Positions 26,030 to 35,044 of a DNA stretch of 64,000 nucleotides are shown here, piece by piece. How positions within the stretch are numbered: the stretch's first letter is position 1; the number at the start of each line of letters is the position of its first letter. The stretch covers positions 22,970 to 86,969 of the forward strand of contig CALKHR010000033.1 of NCBI GenBank assembly GCA_937988885.1. Reading direction: 5' to 3'. The translations under genes were made by a program, and so were the position numbers. Under the pieces are notes generated by a model, which saw only the letters and a program-made list of their open reading frames with translations, was not told the DNA's origin and made no database searches. The DNA is from an uncultured Roseiflexaceae bacterium. GTDB taxonomy: Bacteria; Chloroflexota; Chloroflexia; Chloroflexales; Roseiflexaceae.

Positions 26030-26686
26030 ATGAAGTTCGATCAAGCGCGCCAGTCGATGGTAGAGACTCAGTTGGCTGCTCGGGGTATCTACGACGAGCG
26101 GGTGCTCGATGCTATGGCGCAGGTTCCTCGGCATTTGTTTGTGCCCGATGAGTGGCAGGTACACGCGTACGACGATCGGGCGCTGCCGATTGCGGTGGGT
26201 CAGACGATCTCGCAGCCCTATGTTGTGGCGCTGATGGCCCAAGCGCTGATGTTGAAGGGCGATGAGCGTCTGCTGGAGGTCGGCACTGGATCGGGGTACG
26301 CGGCGGCGGTGTTGAGCTTGTTGGTGCAGGAGGTGTACACGGTCGAGCGCAAGCCCGAACTTGCATCGAGCGCCGAGCAACGCCTGCGTTCACTGGGGTA
26401 TCATAATGTGCACGTGATCGAGGGCGATGGTTCGGCTGGTCTGCCCGCCTACGCGCCGTTCGACGCGATCTCGGTGGCGGCGGCCTCGCCGTGGGCGCCC
26501 AAGCCGCTGCGCGAGCAACTCGCCAATGGTGGCCGTATGGTCATCCCGGTGGGTGGTCGCGCCGAGCAGTTGTTGTTGCGCCAAATTCGCCGAGATCACA
26601 TGATCTCGACCGAGCGCCTGAACGGTGTGCGTTTTGTGCCGCTCGTGGGGGCACACGCCTGGGAGCCGCGCAGCAATGAGCAATAA
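26030..26686 (+). CDS. pcm: Protein-L-isoaspartate O-methyltransferase
   Basis: This 218-residue SAM-dependent enzyme methylates isoaspartyl residues so that damaged proteins can be repaired. Recognisable motifs are MVETQLAARGI, VPRHLFVP, the family's AVGQTISQPYVVALM, the SAM motif LLEVGTGSGYAAAVL and VYTVERKPELA. Length is normal for the family. The ATG is preceded by AAGGAGG; the longer frame from 25943 covers the promoter and is not coding. A site-2-protease-like gene follows 34 bases later. Confidence 0.93.
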   Translation: MKFDQARQSMVETQLAARGIYDERVLDAMAQVPRHLFVPDEWQVHAYDDRALPIAVGQTISQPYVVALMAQALMLKGDERLLEVGTGSGYAAAVLSLLVQEVYTVERKPELASSAEQRLRSLGYHNVHVIEGDGSAGLPAYAPFDAISVAAASPWAPKPLREQLANGGRMVIPVGGRAEQLLLRQIRRDHMISTERLNGVRFVPLVGAHAWEPRSNEQ

Positions 26687-26720
26687 GAACCGCTCGCCGA
26701 GAGAAGAAAGCTAACGCCAT

Positions 26721-27371
26721 ATGAACCCTTTGAATGTCTCACCAGAGCAGGCGTTTCAGGGCAAAACAAACGATAATTTTGAATTGTTGAAGGCGTGGGC
26801 TGGCACAACGCTGGCTTATGCTATCCTGATTACGGGTGCTCAGGTGCTCGATCCCCTTTTCCTGACAGCACTGTGGATTTCGGGAGTGGTGTGTGGCCTA
26901 GCCTTTGTGTTGCACGAGCTCGCCCACCGTGTGGTCGCGCGGCGATACGGGGCGCAGGCGCACTTCCTCGCCAATAACGGTATGCTGCTGATGTCGATCG
27001 CAATATCGTTTATGGGCGTGTTCATTGCGGCTCCCGGTGCGGTTTGGCATCGCGGCTACCTGACCAAGCAGCAGGGCGGCTTGATCGCGCTGGCTGGCCC
27101 GGTGACGAATATGGTGCTCTCGCTGATCTTTTTGGCGCTTTGGGTGCTGTTAAACCCAGCGCCAGGTGTCTTGTTAGTGCTGTTGAGTACTGGTTTTCAC
27201 CTCAATGCTTGGATCGGCCTGTTTAATATGATCCCGGCTGGCCCGTTCGATGGCGCAAAGGTGCTCAATTGGAGCGTGCCTGTGTTCGGCGTGACTGTGC
27301 TGGTTGGTGTGGTATTGGCGCTCTTGTTCAACGATACACGGGTGTATATGTTGATCAACTGGCTGCACTAG
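26721..27371 (+). CDS. Site-2-type membrane metalloprotease, M50-like
   Basis: The 216-residue protein has about six hydrophobic segments. The second carries HELAH (about residues 65-69), the HExxH zinc motif within the membrane, and a later NMIPAGPFDGAKV supplies the NxxPxxPxDG signature with the third ligand Asp. This arrangement is typical of small M50 proteases that cleave membrane-embedded substrates. It has no PDZ or CBS domain. It lies between pcm and a small reading frame; the substrate cannot be predicted. Confidence 0.8.
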   Translation: MNPLNVSPEQAFQGKTNDNFELLKAWAGTTLAYAILITGAQVLDPLFLTALWISGVVCGLAFVLHELAHRVVARRYGAQAHFLANNGMLLMSIAISFMGVFIAAPGAVWHRGYLTKQQGGLIALAGPVTNMVLSLIFLALWVLLNPAPGVLLVLLSTGFHLNAWIGLFNMIPAGPFDGAKVLNWSVPVFGVTVLVGVVLALLFNDTRVYMLINWLH

Positions 27372-27389
27372 TTGTGAGGGTGCTACCTC

Positions 27390-27632
27390 GTGATCGGCGC
27401 ACAAGTCCATCCTGGCTGGTGCACGGTGCTGCGTAGCCGAGAGGCTGGCCCAGAACAACGGGAGCCGACACTGCGGTTGGTTGTTTCCCCCATCCCAATA
27501 CTGCTTTCACAAGCGTGGGCTTGTGGGTTGTTGATTGCGATTTTCTATCTGATTCTCCTCGTTGTGGATGCGATTTGTCGATGCTTTCGCGATTGGTCGC
27601 GAGGCATGTCTGTGTATGATGAAGGAGCATAA
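27390..27632 (+). CDS. Small single-helix membrane protein, hypothetical
   Basis: An 80-residue frame starts at GTG 27390, ten bases after a GAGG, and ends inside the ribosome-binding site of the next gene. It encodes a polar N-terminus, one hydrophobic segment (about 38-62) and a short basic then acidic tail. It fills the gap between the M50 gene and gnd almost exactly, which suggests a real operon member, but the sequence resembles nothing I know and a TATGAT box for gnd may lie inside it. Confidence 0.4.
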   Translation: MIGAQVHPGWCTVLRSREAGPEQREPTLRLVVSPIPILLSQAWACGLLIAIFYLILLVVDAICRCFRDWSRGMSVYDEGA

Positions 27633-27634
27633 CC

Positions 27635-28537
<903 letters not shown>

Positions 28538-28554
28538 GCGATCGTTGGTTGGTT

Positions 28555-28593
28555 TGTGGCTCTTTGTTCGCGTTTGGCGAGCAGAGAGCCACA
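28555..28593. terminator. Hairpin terminator between gnd and the convergent dehydrogenase
   Basis: A 17-bp stem with two mismatches (28555-28571 with 28577-28593) and a 5-base loop lies between two converging genes. Confidence 0.8.
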
Positions 28594-28599
28594 TTGCGT

Positions 28600-29706
28600 T
28601 TAAAGCATATGACGCAGCAATTCGAGCACTTCATCCTGATTGTGGGTGCTGGCGGTGGCGCTCGCGATCGCTGGCAGGTCGTGTTCGGTGATGTTGTAGG
28701 CGCTCAGGCGGTACGGCAGATCCAAGCGGCGGATTAGGTCGCCCACGGCATCGGCGGCGAAGAGTGCGGCGTCGAGCGGGTCGTCTTGGGCGGTGCTGGG
28801 CGAGATGGCGCGGGCGATGGTGGCGAGCGCGGTGGTGTGGCGCCGAGCGTAGGCGCGCATCACGTGCGGCAGCGTGATGCAGGAGGTGATGCCGTGTGGC
28901 ACGTTGTAGGTCGCGCCGATGCGTCGCCCGATGTTGTGGCTGATGCCCATGGCGACGTTGTACGCGCCGAAGAAGCTCATCCACGAGGCGAGTTGAAGTT
29001 CGGTGCGCACGTTGAGGTCGTCGGGGCGCTGTTTGCTGCGCGGCAGGTTGGTGAACAGCCGTCGGATAGCTTCGAGCGCCAGCACATCGTTGATCGGGTG
29101 GATGCCGGGCGCGTAGATCGTCTCGACGGCGTGATCGAGCGAGCGGATGCCCGAGGAGAGCCACAGTTGCATTGGTGTGGCGAGCGTCAGTCCCGCATCG
29201 AGGATGACGACGCGCGGCGCGATGTGAATGTCGGAGATGGTGGATTTAGTGTTGCGCTGCTCGTCGGTGATGCCCGCGTGGTGCGAAAATTCGGCTGCTG
29301 AGAGCGTGGTAGGCAACGCGATCTGCGGCAGATACACGCCTCGTTCGCGAGACAACTCCATCGCGATCGCTTTGGAGGCATCGATCGGGCTGCCACCGCC
29401 AACGCTGATCAGGATGTCGGCGTCGAGCGCGCGGGCGGCCTCGACACCAGCGGCGATGGTGCTCGATGGCGCGTGCTGTCGGATGCTCGCGAAGGTTCCG
29501 GCGTGCAGCGAACCGAGCGCTTGGCTCACGCTCGCGATCACATCGGTTTTGGTGGCCAGACTAGAGCCTGTGATGATCAGCGCGCGCACAGCCCCCAAGC
29601 GGATCACTTCTTCGGGTAGTTGGGAGAGGCTGCCGACGCCATAAATAACCCGTTCTTGTGGGAGAAATGTGTACTCGCCTTGTAACAGATCTGGTGAAGA
29701 TGCCAT
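28600..29706 (-). CDS. Iron-containing alcohol dehydrogenase family, maleylacetate reductase-like
   Basis: The 368-residue protein has the two-domain fold of group III dehydrogenases: a nucleotide-binding half with ISVGGGSPIDASKAIA (GGGS motif) and PTTLSAAEFSHHAGIT, and a helical half with SLDHAVETIYAP, GISHNIGRRIGATYNVPHG. The PTTLSAAE/AG pattern is typical of the maleylacetate reductase branch. The metal-ligand Asp normally four residues before the first His is Arg here, so metal use or substrate may differ. AGGAGG precedes ATG 29706. No aromatic-ring genes are adjacent. Confidence 0.7.
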   Translation of the reverse strand: MASSPDLLQGEYTFLPQERVIYGVGSLSQLPEEVIRLGAVRALIITGSSLATKTDVIASVSQALGSLHAGTFASIRQHAPSSTIAAGVEAARALDADILISVGGGSPIDASKAIAMELSRERGVYLPQIALPTTLSAAEFSHHAGITDEQRNTKSTISDIHIAPRVVILDAGLTLATPMQLWLSSGIRSLDHAVETIYAPGIHPINDVLALEAIRRLFTNLPRSKQRPDDLNVRTELQLASWMSFFGAYNVAMGISHNIGRRIGATYNVPHGITSCITLPHVMRAYARRHTTALATIARAISPSTAQDDPLDAALFAADAVGDLIRRLDLPYRLSAYNITEHDLPAIASATASTHNQDEVLELLRHML

Positions 29707-29753
29707 GGTGCCTCCTAAGTCGATGGATGTGCTGCGATGTAGAGATGCGTAGG

Positions 29754-31484
29754 TTAACGGGTGGCCCAATCTACTCCGCCGTGGTCGCCAAGCAGATCAA
29801 TTTTCCGCAGGTCGCTACCATCGCGGTTTGCTCGGTAGATGCCACCAGCGCCCATCACTGCCATTTGGCTGCCGTCAGGCGAGGCGGCGACGATCGGCAG
29901 ATCTTCTTCGATGGTGGTGAGGCGTCGCAGCCCACTTCCATCGCGGTTGATCGTCCAGATATCCCAAGGTAGGCCGTGCGCTTCGGCGGTGGGCGGTTCG
30001 AGCAACCCGAGCGCCCATTCGAGCGGTGTGGTGCGTGGTTGTGTGCCGAGCGGTTGGCCTTGTGCGTCGGTGGCTGGCCCGCCTATCGCGCTGAAGTAGA
30101 TGCTCTGGCCGTCGGGCGCGATGCGCGGGGCGTAGAGGCTCTGGAAGGTGCCAAAGTCGATCAGGGTTTGGCCGTTGCTGCCATCGGCGTTGGCGAGCAC
30201 GAGCGCGAGAGCGAGGCCATCGGCGCTCACCTGGAGGTAGGCGAGTTGCTGCCCATCGCGCGAGAAGGTCGGGTCGAGGGCGTTGTCGAGCAGTGGTTGC
30301 GCGGCGCCGCTGGCGAGATCAACTCGCACCAGTTGCAGTTTGCGCTGGGTGGCGCCGTTGGTGGTGGTGCTGCTGTTGTTGGCCACCACGATGCTGTTCC
30401 CATCGGGCGACCACGCGGCGATGCCGAGCAGCCCTGGATTGGGCTTCCAGACCGAGCGCACATCCGAGCCATCGAAGTTCATCACCAGCAACTCGGAGCT
30501 TGGGAGCAGTTGTTCTGTGTTCGCGGAGGGCTGCGTCAGCGTCACGAAGGCGATCCGCTGGCCGTCGGGCGAGAGTGCGGGGTATTGCGCGTGCGTCTCG
30601 CCTTGGTAGTTGGTCAGTTGGTAGAGCGTGCCGTTGCCGTCGCTGCGCCAGATGTTGCCGCCACGGGCGAAGATCAGAGGTGGCAGCGGCTCGTTGGATT
30701 CGGGCACGGCTTGCGCCTGGCTAGACGATGGCATTTGTGCGGCGTCGATCTGCCCGAAGGTGCGCAGGTAGTTGACGAGTTGCCAGATCTGCTCGTCGCT
30801 GAGGCGCTTGCCCCAAGCGGGCATAGCAGTGCCGGGGAAGCCATCCCTGATCCAGAGGAAGATCTGGCCGTCGGTGTGCTTTCCGGCGGGCATATGCTCG
30901 GCGAAATCGGAGGGGCGCGGGTTGAGACCAGCCGCCAGCGGCCCATCGCCACGACCGCCATCGCCGTGACAACTCGCGCAGTTGGCCTGGTAGAGCTGTT
31001 GCCCGGCTGCGAAGGAGATCGCATCGGTGCGCAGGGGGTTGAGCGGCCCGCCAGCCTCGCCCGGTGCGCCGATGGCGACTGCGAAGCTGAGTTGCGTTGG
31101 CGCACGGTCGGCGCGGCTGAGCAGCGTCTGAACCTGCCAGGTGCCGACCATCGAGAAGAACGCCCCTTGCACGCGGTAGCGCCCCGGCTCAACACGCTCG
31201 GCGGTGGTCTCGATCAGCCCCATATCCATATCGGTCATGGTGAAGCGCAGTTGCAACGCGTCGAGCTCGATCGGCGCGCCACTGCTATCTTCCACATGCA
31301 GATCGATCGTGCGTTGGCCCAGCGCCGCCTCATCGAGTTGAAGCGTCACCACAACATCATCGACCTGTTTGGTCTGCCGCAACACATCGACATCCGTGGT
31401 GCGCTCGCTGTAGAAATAGATCCCAAACGCGATCGCTGCTGCTACGACGACGATCCCCAGCAGCACTACCTGCCAGCGACGCAT
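29754..31484 (-). CDS. Membrane-anchored cytochrome c fused to a TolB-like beta-propeller
   Basis: This 576-residue protein starts with a membrane anchor (about 5-25), then an Ig-like domain resembling YtkA/FixH copper or redox domains (about 35-145), then a class I cytochrome c with haem motif CASCH (about 172-176) and Met ligand region GTAMPAWGK (about 218-226), a linker, and a TolB/WD40-type propeller (about 265-576) with repeated SPDGQ-type turns. It should face outward and carry electrons. The cytochrome-propeller fusion is unusual. It starts 11 bases after the glutaminyl cyclase-like gene, behind AAAGGAG. Confidence 0.75.
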   Translation of the reverse strand: MRRWQVVLLGIVVVAAAIAFGIYFYSERTTDVDVLRQTKQVDDVVVTLQLDEAALGQRTIDLHVEDSSGAPIELDALQLRFTMTDMDMGLIETTAERVEPGRYRVQGAFFSMVGTWQVQTLLSRADRAPTQLSFAVAIGAPGEAGGPLNPLRTDAISFAAGQQLYQANCASCHGDGGRGDGPLAAGLNPRPSDFAEHMPAGKHTDGQIFLWIRDGFPGTAMPAWGKRLSDEQIWQLVNYLRTFGQIDAAQMPSSSQAQAVPESNEPLPPLIFARGGNIWRSDGNGTLYQLTNYQGETHAQYPALSPDGQRIAFVTLTQPSANTEQLLPSSELLVMNFDGSDVRSVWKPNPGLLGIAAWSPDGNSIVVANNSSTTTNGATQRKLQLVRVDLASGAAQPLLDNALDPTFSRDGQQLAYLQVSADGLALALVLANADGSNGQTLIDFGTFQSLYAPRIAPDGQSIYFSAIGGPATDAQGQPLGTQPRTTPLEWALGLLEPPTAEAHGLPWDIWTINRDGSGLRRLTTIEEDLPIVAASPDGSQMAVMGAGGIYRANRDGSDLRKIDLLGDHGGVDWATR

Positions 31485-31495
31485 AGCGAACTCCT

Positions 31496-32389
31496 TTAGG
31501 GCACAATGCGGATCTCGAACAGTTTCGGCCAGAGCTTGCCCGTGACGAACAGGCGCTTATTGACCTGATCGTAGGCGATACCGTTGAGCACATCGACTTG
31601 GTGTTCTTGGCGATCTTGTTCGCTCAGCAAGCCACTGAGGCTGATCCAGCCGAGCACATCGCCTGTGGTTGGCGAGATGCGGACGATGACATCGGTTTGC
31701 CAGATGTTGGCGTAGATCTCGCCCTCGACGTATTCGAGTTCGTTGAGGCGCATCACAGGACCATTGGGGTCGGTCACGGTGATGGTGCGCACGGTGGTGA
31801 GCGTTTCGGGATCGAGGAAGAAGATCGTGGCGGAGCCGTCGCTCATAATCAGGTGCGTGCCGTCGTGCGTGAGGCCCCAACCCTCGGTGAGATAGGAGAA
31901 GGTGCCGACCTGCTCGAAGGTGGCTTTGTCGTAGATGAAGCCGATCTGCGATTGCCAGGTCAGTTGATAGATGCGATCACCGAAGCTGGTGATGCCCTCG
32001 CCGAAATGCTGCGAGTCGAGATCGATCGACTGCACGACTTCGCCTGTTTCGAGTACAACTTTACGTAATGTGGAGCGACCATTCAGGCCGGTGCCCTCGT
32101 ACAGCCAGCCGTCTTCGTAGATCAAGCCTTGCGTGAAGGCGTTCGGATCGTGTGGGTAGGTATTGAGCACCTCGTAGCTCGCGATGGGCGGTTGTGGTGG
32201 TGATGTGGGGGTGGCGCTCGGCTGCTCAACAGGAGTGGCGCTCGGCAAACTCGTCTGTACAATCGGCAAACTTACTTGTGGTGTTGTTGTTGTGTTCGGT
32301 TGCTTGGGACCGGAGGCTACCCGCGGCCCTTGCGTGCCACAGGCACACAGTAGCAACACTAGTATCAGCATCAAGGCGTGTCGAACCAC
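31496..32389 (-). CDS. Glutaminyl-peptide cyclotransferase-like lipoprotein
   Basis: The 297-residue protein has a lipoprotein signal with lipobox LCAC (about residues 13-16), a Pro/Thr linker, then a beta-propeller of the bacterial/plant glutaminyl cyclase type: YPHDPNAFTQGLIYEDGWLYEGTG, LNELEYVEGEIYANIWQTD, and a C-terminal LNGIAYDQVNKRLFVTGKLWPKLFEI. These enzymes form N-terminal pyroglutamate on exported proteins. GTG 32389 is chosen because AAAGGGG precedes it and a TATGAT box lies at 32430-32435. It heads a unit with the cytochrome-propeller gene. Confidence 0.85.
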   Translation of the reverse strand: MVRHALMLILVLLLCACGTQGPRVASGPKQPNTTTTPQVSLPIVQTSLPSATPVEQPSATPTSPPQPPIASYEVLNTYPHDPNAFTQGLIYEDGWLYEGTGLNGRSTLRKVVLETGEVVQSIDLDSQHFGEGITSFGDRIYQLTWQSQIGFIYDKATFEQVGTFSYLTEGWGLTHDGTHLIMSDGSATIFFLDPETLTTVRTITVTDPNGPVMRLNELEYVEGEIYANIWQTDVIVRISPTTGDVLGWISLSGLLSEQDRQEHQVDVLNGIAYDQVNKRLFVTGKLWPKLFEIRIVP

Positions 32390-32429
32390 TACAACCCCTT
32401 TCGCAAACGAAGCCTTTTGTTTCAATTTC

Positions 32430-32451
32430 ATCATACCACTTCTTAGTACCA
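32430..32451 (-). promoter_or_regulatory. -10 box and TGGTACTA motif of the cyclase/cytochrome unit
   Basis: On the minus strand TATGAT (32430-32435) lies eight bases after TGGTACTA (32444-32451). The octamer also occurs in the palindrome at 15564 and in the elements at 61558 and 63390. Confidence 0.4.
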
Positions 32452-32476
32452 TATGCCGACATTTTCAACGAAATGT

Positions 32477-33574
32477 TTAGGGAACGGCTTCGGCGAGCGG
32501 TTCCACACTATCGCGGCGGACCCAGCCCACTTGATCCCACGCGCCCGCCACGATCACCCGTAGCCAGCCGTCGCGCTCCTCGAAGGCGATCAGCGGGCGC
32601 TCGGCATCGACGGTCAGCAGCGGCGCTGCAGTGTCGCTGGCGGCGCTGCGCACAGTCAGCGAGGCATCGGCAGCGCGCCACACGCCGAGATCAGGCGGTG
32701 TGCGTGCGGCGAGATCGTGCGGGTCGTAGTTGTTCAGGTAGGTGATGATGCCGTTCGCCAGGCCCAGCGCCACCCGGTCGGTCTCCTGGGTGAGGATGGC
32801 TCGGTCGCGGCTGTCGGTGAGGAAGCCGAGCTCGACGATCACGGCGGGCGTGGTGCGGGCGATGCTGTGCTCGTAGCGCCGATAGTTGAAGGCGTAGTAG
32901 CCACGCATCGCCGCTGTGACGCCCGCGTGGCGGGGCATGCCGGTGGCTTGGGCGTAGCTCTCCTCCAGTGCGGCCCGCAACTGTTCGGAGGCGGCTGAGG
33001 CGGCCCAAGGCGCGGCGACCTTGAAGCCTCGGGCGTTCACCTCTGCGCCATCGGCGTGCAACGCCACGAATGCGTCGGCATTGTAGCCGGGCGGGATCGC
33101 GGCGGGCAGCACATCGACGGTCACGCCGACGCTCTGCAGCAACGCGGCGGTGCGTCGGGCCACATCCAAGTTGATCATCGCCTCGTTGTAGCCATCGGCG
33201 ACGGCGCCGATCGAGGTTTCGAGGTGCGCCAACTCCGCGGGCAACTCGGTGATCCAGTGGCCCGCTTGAATGCCCACACGGGGCGCGTTGGCGGACGTGG
33301 GAGGCTCGGGCGGCAGCGTCGGCAGGGGGATGAGCACCGGCGCAGGTTCGAGAGTCGCTACGGGTGTGGGCTCGGGCGGCGGTGTGGCTTCTGGCTCCGG
33401 CGCGCTTGTGGGTGCGGGTTCCGGCGTGTGTGTGGGCTCAACTGTGGGGACGGGCGTGGTCATTGCGCCCGGCGAGCTTGCCGGAAATGGCATGCCGAAC
33501 AGGGCGACCGCCAGGGCCAGCAGCACAAAGAGAACCGTATAGACGCTGTGTCGATGCAACCAAACCAAACGCAC
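32477..33574 (-). CDS. N-acetylmuramoyl-L-alanine amidase (Amidase_3) with SH3-like tail
   Basis: The 365-residue protein has an N-terminal membrane anchor (about 12-30), an 80-residue Pro/Glu/Thr-rich linker, an Amidase_3 zinc domain (about 98-285; VGIQAGHW, YNEAMINLDVA, FVALHADGAE, VIVELGFLTDSRDRAIL) and a C-terminal SH3-like domain (about 297-360). It should cleave peptide stems from peptidoglycan outside the membrane. The frame extends to ATG 33628, but that ATG lies inside a terminator-like hairpin, so I place the start at GTG 33574 after GAGGAAGAG. The start remains uncertain. Confidence 0.82.
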   Translation of the reverse strand: MRLVWLHRHSVYTVLFVLLALAVALFGMPFPASSPGAMTTPVPTVEPTHTPEPAPTSAPEPEATPPPEPTPVATLEPAPVLIPLPTLPPEPPTSANAPRVGIQAGHWITELPAELAHLETSIGAVADGYNEAMINLDVARRTAALLQSVGVTVDVLPAAIPPGYNADAFVALHADGAEVNARGFKVAAPWAASAASEQLRAALEESYAQATGMPRHAGVTAAMRGYYAFNYRRYEHSIARTTPAVIVELGFLTDSRDRAILTQETDRVALGLANGIITYLNNYDPHDLAARTPPDLGVWRAADASLTVRSAASDTAAPLLTVDAERPLIAFEERDGWLRVIVAGAWDQVGWVRRDSVEPLAEAVP

Positions 33575-33596
33575 GCGGCGCTCTTCCTCGCTAAAC

Positions 33597-33633
33597 GAGC
33601 CATGCAACCACCAACTGCGGTGGTGCATGGCTC
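33597..33633 (-). terminator. Hairpin terminator downstream of the SPFH gene
   Basis: A 15-bp stem with a one-base bulge (33597-33612 with 33619-33633) and a 6-base loop lies 42 bases beyond the SPFH stop. Read leftward it is followed by GTTTAG. It overlaps the 5' end of the longest amidase frame. Confidence 0.65.
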
Positions 33634-33674
33634 ACTTCAAAATACCAACCGAGTGGTGTGATCTGCTACGCCTG

Positions 33675-34733
33675 TTACGACGTCAGACCTGTGCCGCATT
33701 CGATACAGAACTTCGCGCCGGGCTGCGGCACGTGCCCACAGTTGGGGCAACTACGGGCCTGGAGCGACTGGCCACACTCGTTGCAGAACTTGGCGTGCGC
33801 CACATTGCTGGTGCCGCACTGCGGGCAGAAGCGCGCTGGCGCAGCTGCCGCTGGAGCCGCCTGAGGTGCTGGCTGCTGAAAGCTCGTCGCCAGCGCCTGG
33901 CCCATCACCGTGCCCAGCGTTATGCCGGAGCCCATGCCCACGCCCATGCCAGCCAGATTGTTGCCGCCAGCCTGCGCCGCATCCTGCAGTGCCTCGGCGG
34001 CCTTGAAGCGCGTGTACTCGGTCATGCCACCCATCGCGGCCACGCCGCCGACCTGATCGAGCTTGCGCTCCAGCTCCTCGGGCATGCTGATGGTGTTGAT
34101 GTAGAAGCGCGTCAACTCCATGCCTAAATGCGCGAAATCGTCCTTGAGCGCGGCGTGTGCTCGTACCGAGATCTCATCGTACTGCGTGGCCAGATCCACC
34201 ACCGACAGTTGCTTCTCGCGCATCCACTCCGCGATCACATCGGCGACACGGGCGATAATCGAGCTGCGCAACTGATCTTCGAGATCTTGCACCGTGAAGC
34301 GCCCGCGCGTGCCCACCACAGTCGTCAGCAACTTGCGCGGCTCGGCCACCTGCACGATGTAGGTGCCGAACGCCCGCAATCGCACCATGCCGAACTGCGC
34401 ATCGCGCATCGGGATGGGCTGCGGCGTGCCCCAGCGCAGATCGGTGTGCTGCTGCAGGCTGACGTAATACACATCGGCCCGAAACGGACTGCGCCCGTTA
34501 AAGACCGGCTTGATAAACTCGATCAGCAGCGGAATATTGGAGGTCGAAAGGGTATGCCGACCCGGAATCATCATATCGAGGAAACGGCCATCACGGGCCA
34601 AGAAGGCTAACTGTCCTTCGCGCACAATGCACTGCGAACCTAGTCGCAACTCTCCGGAGCCATCGGGCGGAACACGTGCTGCTAAGACGTTGCCTGTAGG
34701 ATCGAGGTATTCGACCAGATCGAGCAGTGCCAT
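33675..34733 (-). CDS. SPFH-domain protein with C-terminal zinc ribbons (YdjI-like)
   Basis: The 352-residue protein matches YdjI-type SPFH proteins (sometimes annotated virion core protein). The SPFH domain covers about residues 25-230 (SQCIVREGQLAFLARDGR, FNGRSPFRADVYYVS, LRAFGTYIVQV), followed by a Gly/Met-rich segment, a QQPAPQAAPAAAAPA linker and two zinc ribbons (FCPQCGTSNVAHAKFCNECGQ and CPNCGHVPQPGAKFCIECG). SPFH proteins build membrane-associated scaffolds; YdjI acts with other membrane-stress proteins in Bacillus. GAGGAGG precedes the ATG. It is divergent from another zinc-ribbon membrane protein. Confidence 0.88.
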   Translation of the reverse strand: MALLDLVEYLDPTGNVLAARVPPDGSGELRLGSQCIVREGQLAFLARDGRFLDMMIPGRHTLSTSNIPLLIEFIKPVFNGRSPFRADVYYVSLQQHTDLRWGTPQPIPMRDAQFGMVRLRAFGTYIVQVAEPRKLLTTVVGTRGRFTVQDLEDQLRSSIIARVADVIAEWMREKQLSVVDLATQYDEISVRAHAALKDDFAHLGMELTRFYINTISMPEELERKLDQVGGVAAMGGMTEYTRFKAAEALQDAAQAGGNNLAGMGVGMGSGITLGTVMGQALATSFQQPAPQAAPAAAAPARFCPQCGTSNVAHAKFCNECGQSLQARSCPNCGHVPQPGAKFCIECGTGLTS

Positions 34734-34828
34734 ATGTGCCTCCTCAATATTAGGGCCATGTCGTGTAAAGGCAATGCACTATCGTGCGTTGTTATCTACG
34801 TAGTTCGCGGGATAATGTTTCGCACGGG

Positions 34829-35026
34829 CTAGTAATCGGCTCGGAAGCGTTCGAGGAGAACCCGAACATGTTCATAATACTGAACTACTGATGCTTTGTC
34901 CACAGAGATATCGTTCAAAACCAATGTTGGCACATCGCTCATCACTCGCAAGAAGGCGATGGAAAGACGAATCGCGGTCTGCAACAACTCTCCATGAGCA
35001 AGCGTCCTATGCCGCAGAACAGATCG
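34829..35026 (-). pseudogene. Unlisted leftward reading frame upstream of the SPFH gene, fragment or small protein
   Basis: Between stops at 35029 and 34829 the minus strand is open for 65 codons and reads like real protein (helical, ending HVRVLLERFRADY). The only ATG in frame is at 34942, giving 37 residues; no strong ribosome-binding site precedes it. It lies 95 bases upstream of the SPFH start, on the same strand. I interpret it as either the C-terminal remnant of a lost gene or a small protein in the SPFH unit. No family is recognised. Confidence 0.35.
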
Positions 35027-35044
35027 TTAGAAAAGGATATCACT

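Noticed and set aside
27615..27634. TATGAT box as the gnd promoter
   Set aside because: The box would put the transcript start almost on the gnd ribosome-binding site and it lies inside a plausible small gene, so I did not annotate it.
29976..31499. 507-codon plus-strand frame opposite the cytochrome-propeller gene
   Set aside because: It is a shadow of a gene with clear haem and propeller motifs; it also runs across the start of that gene.
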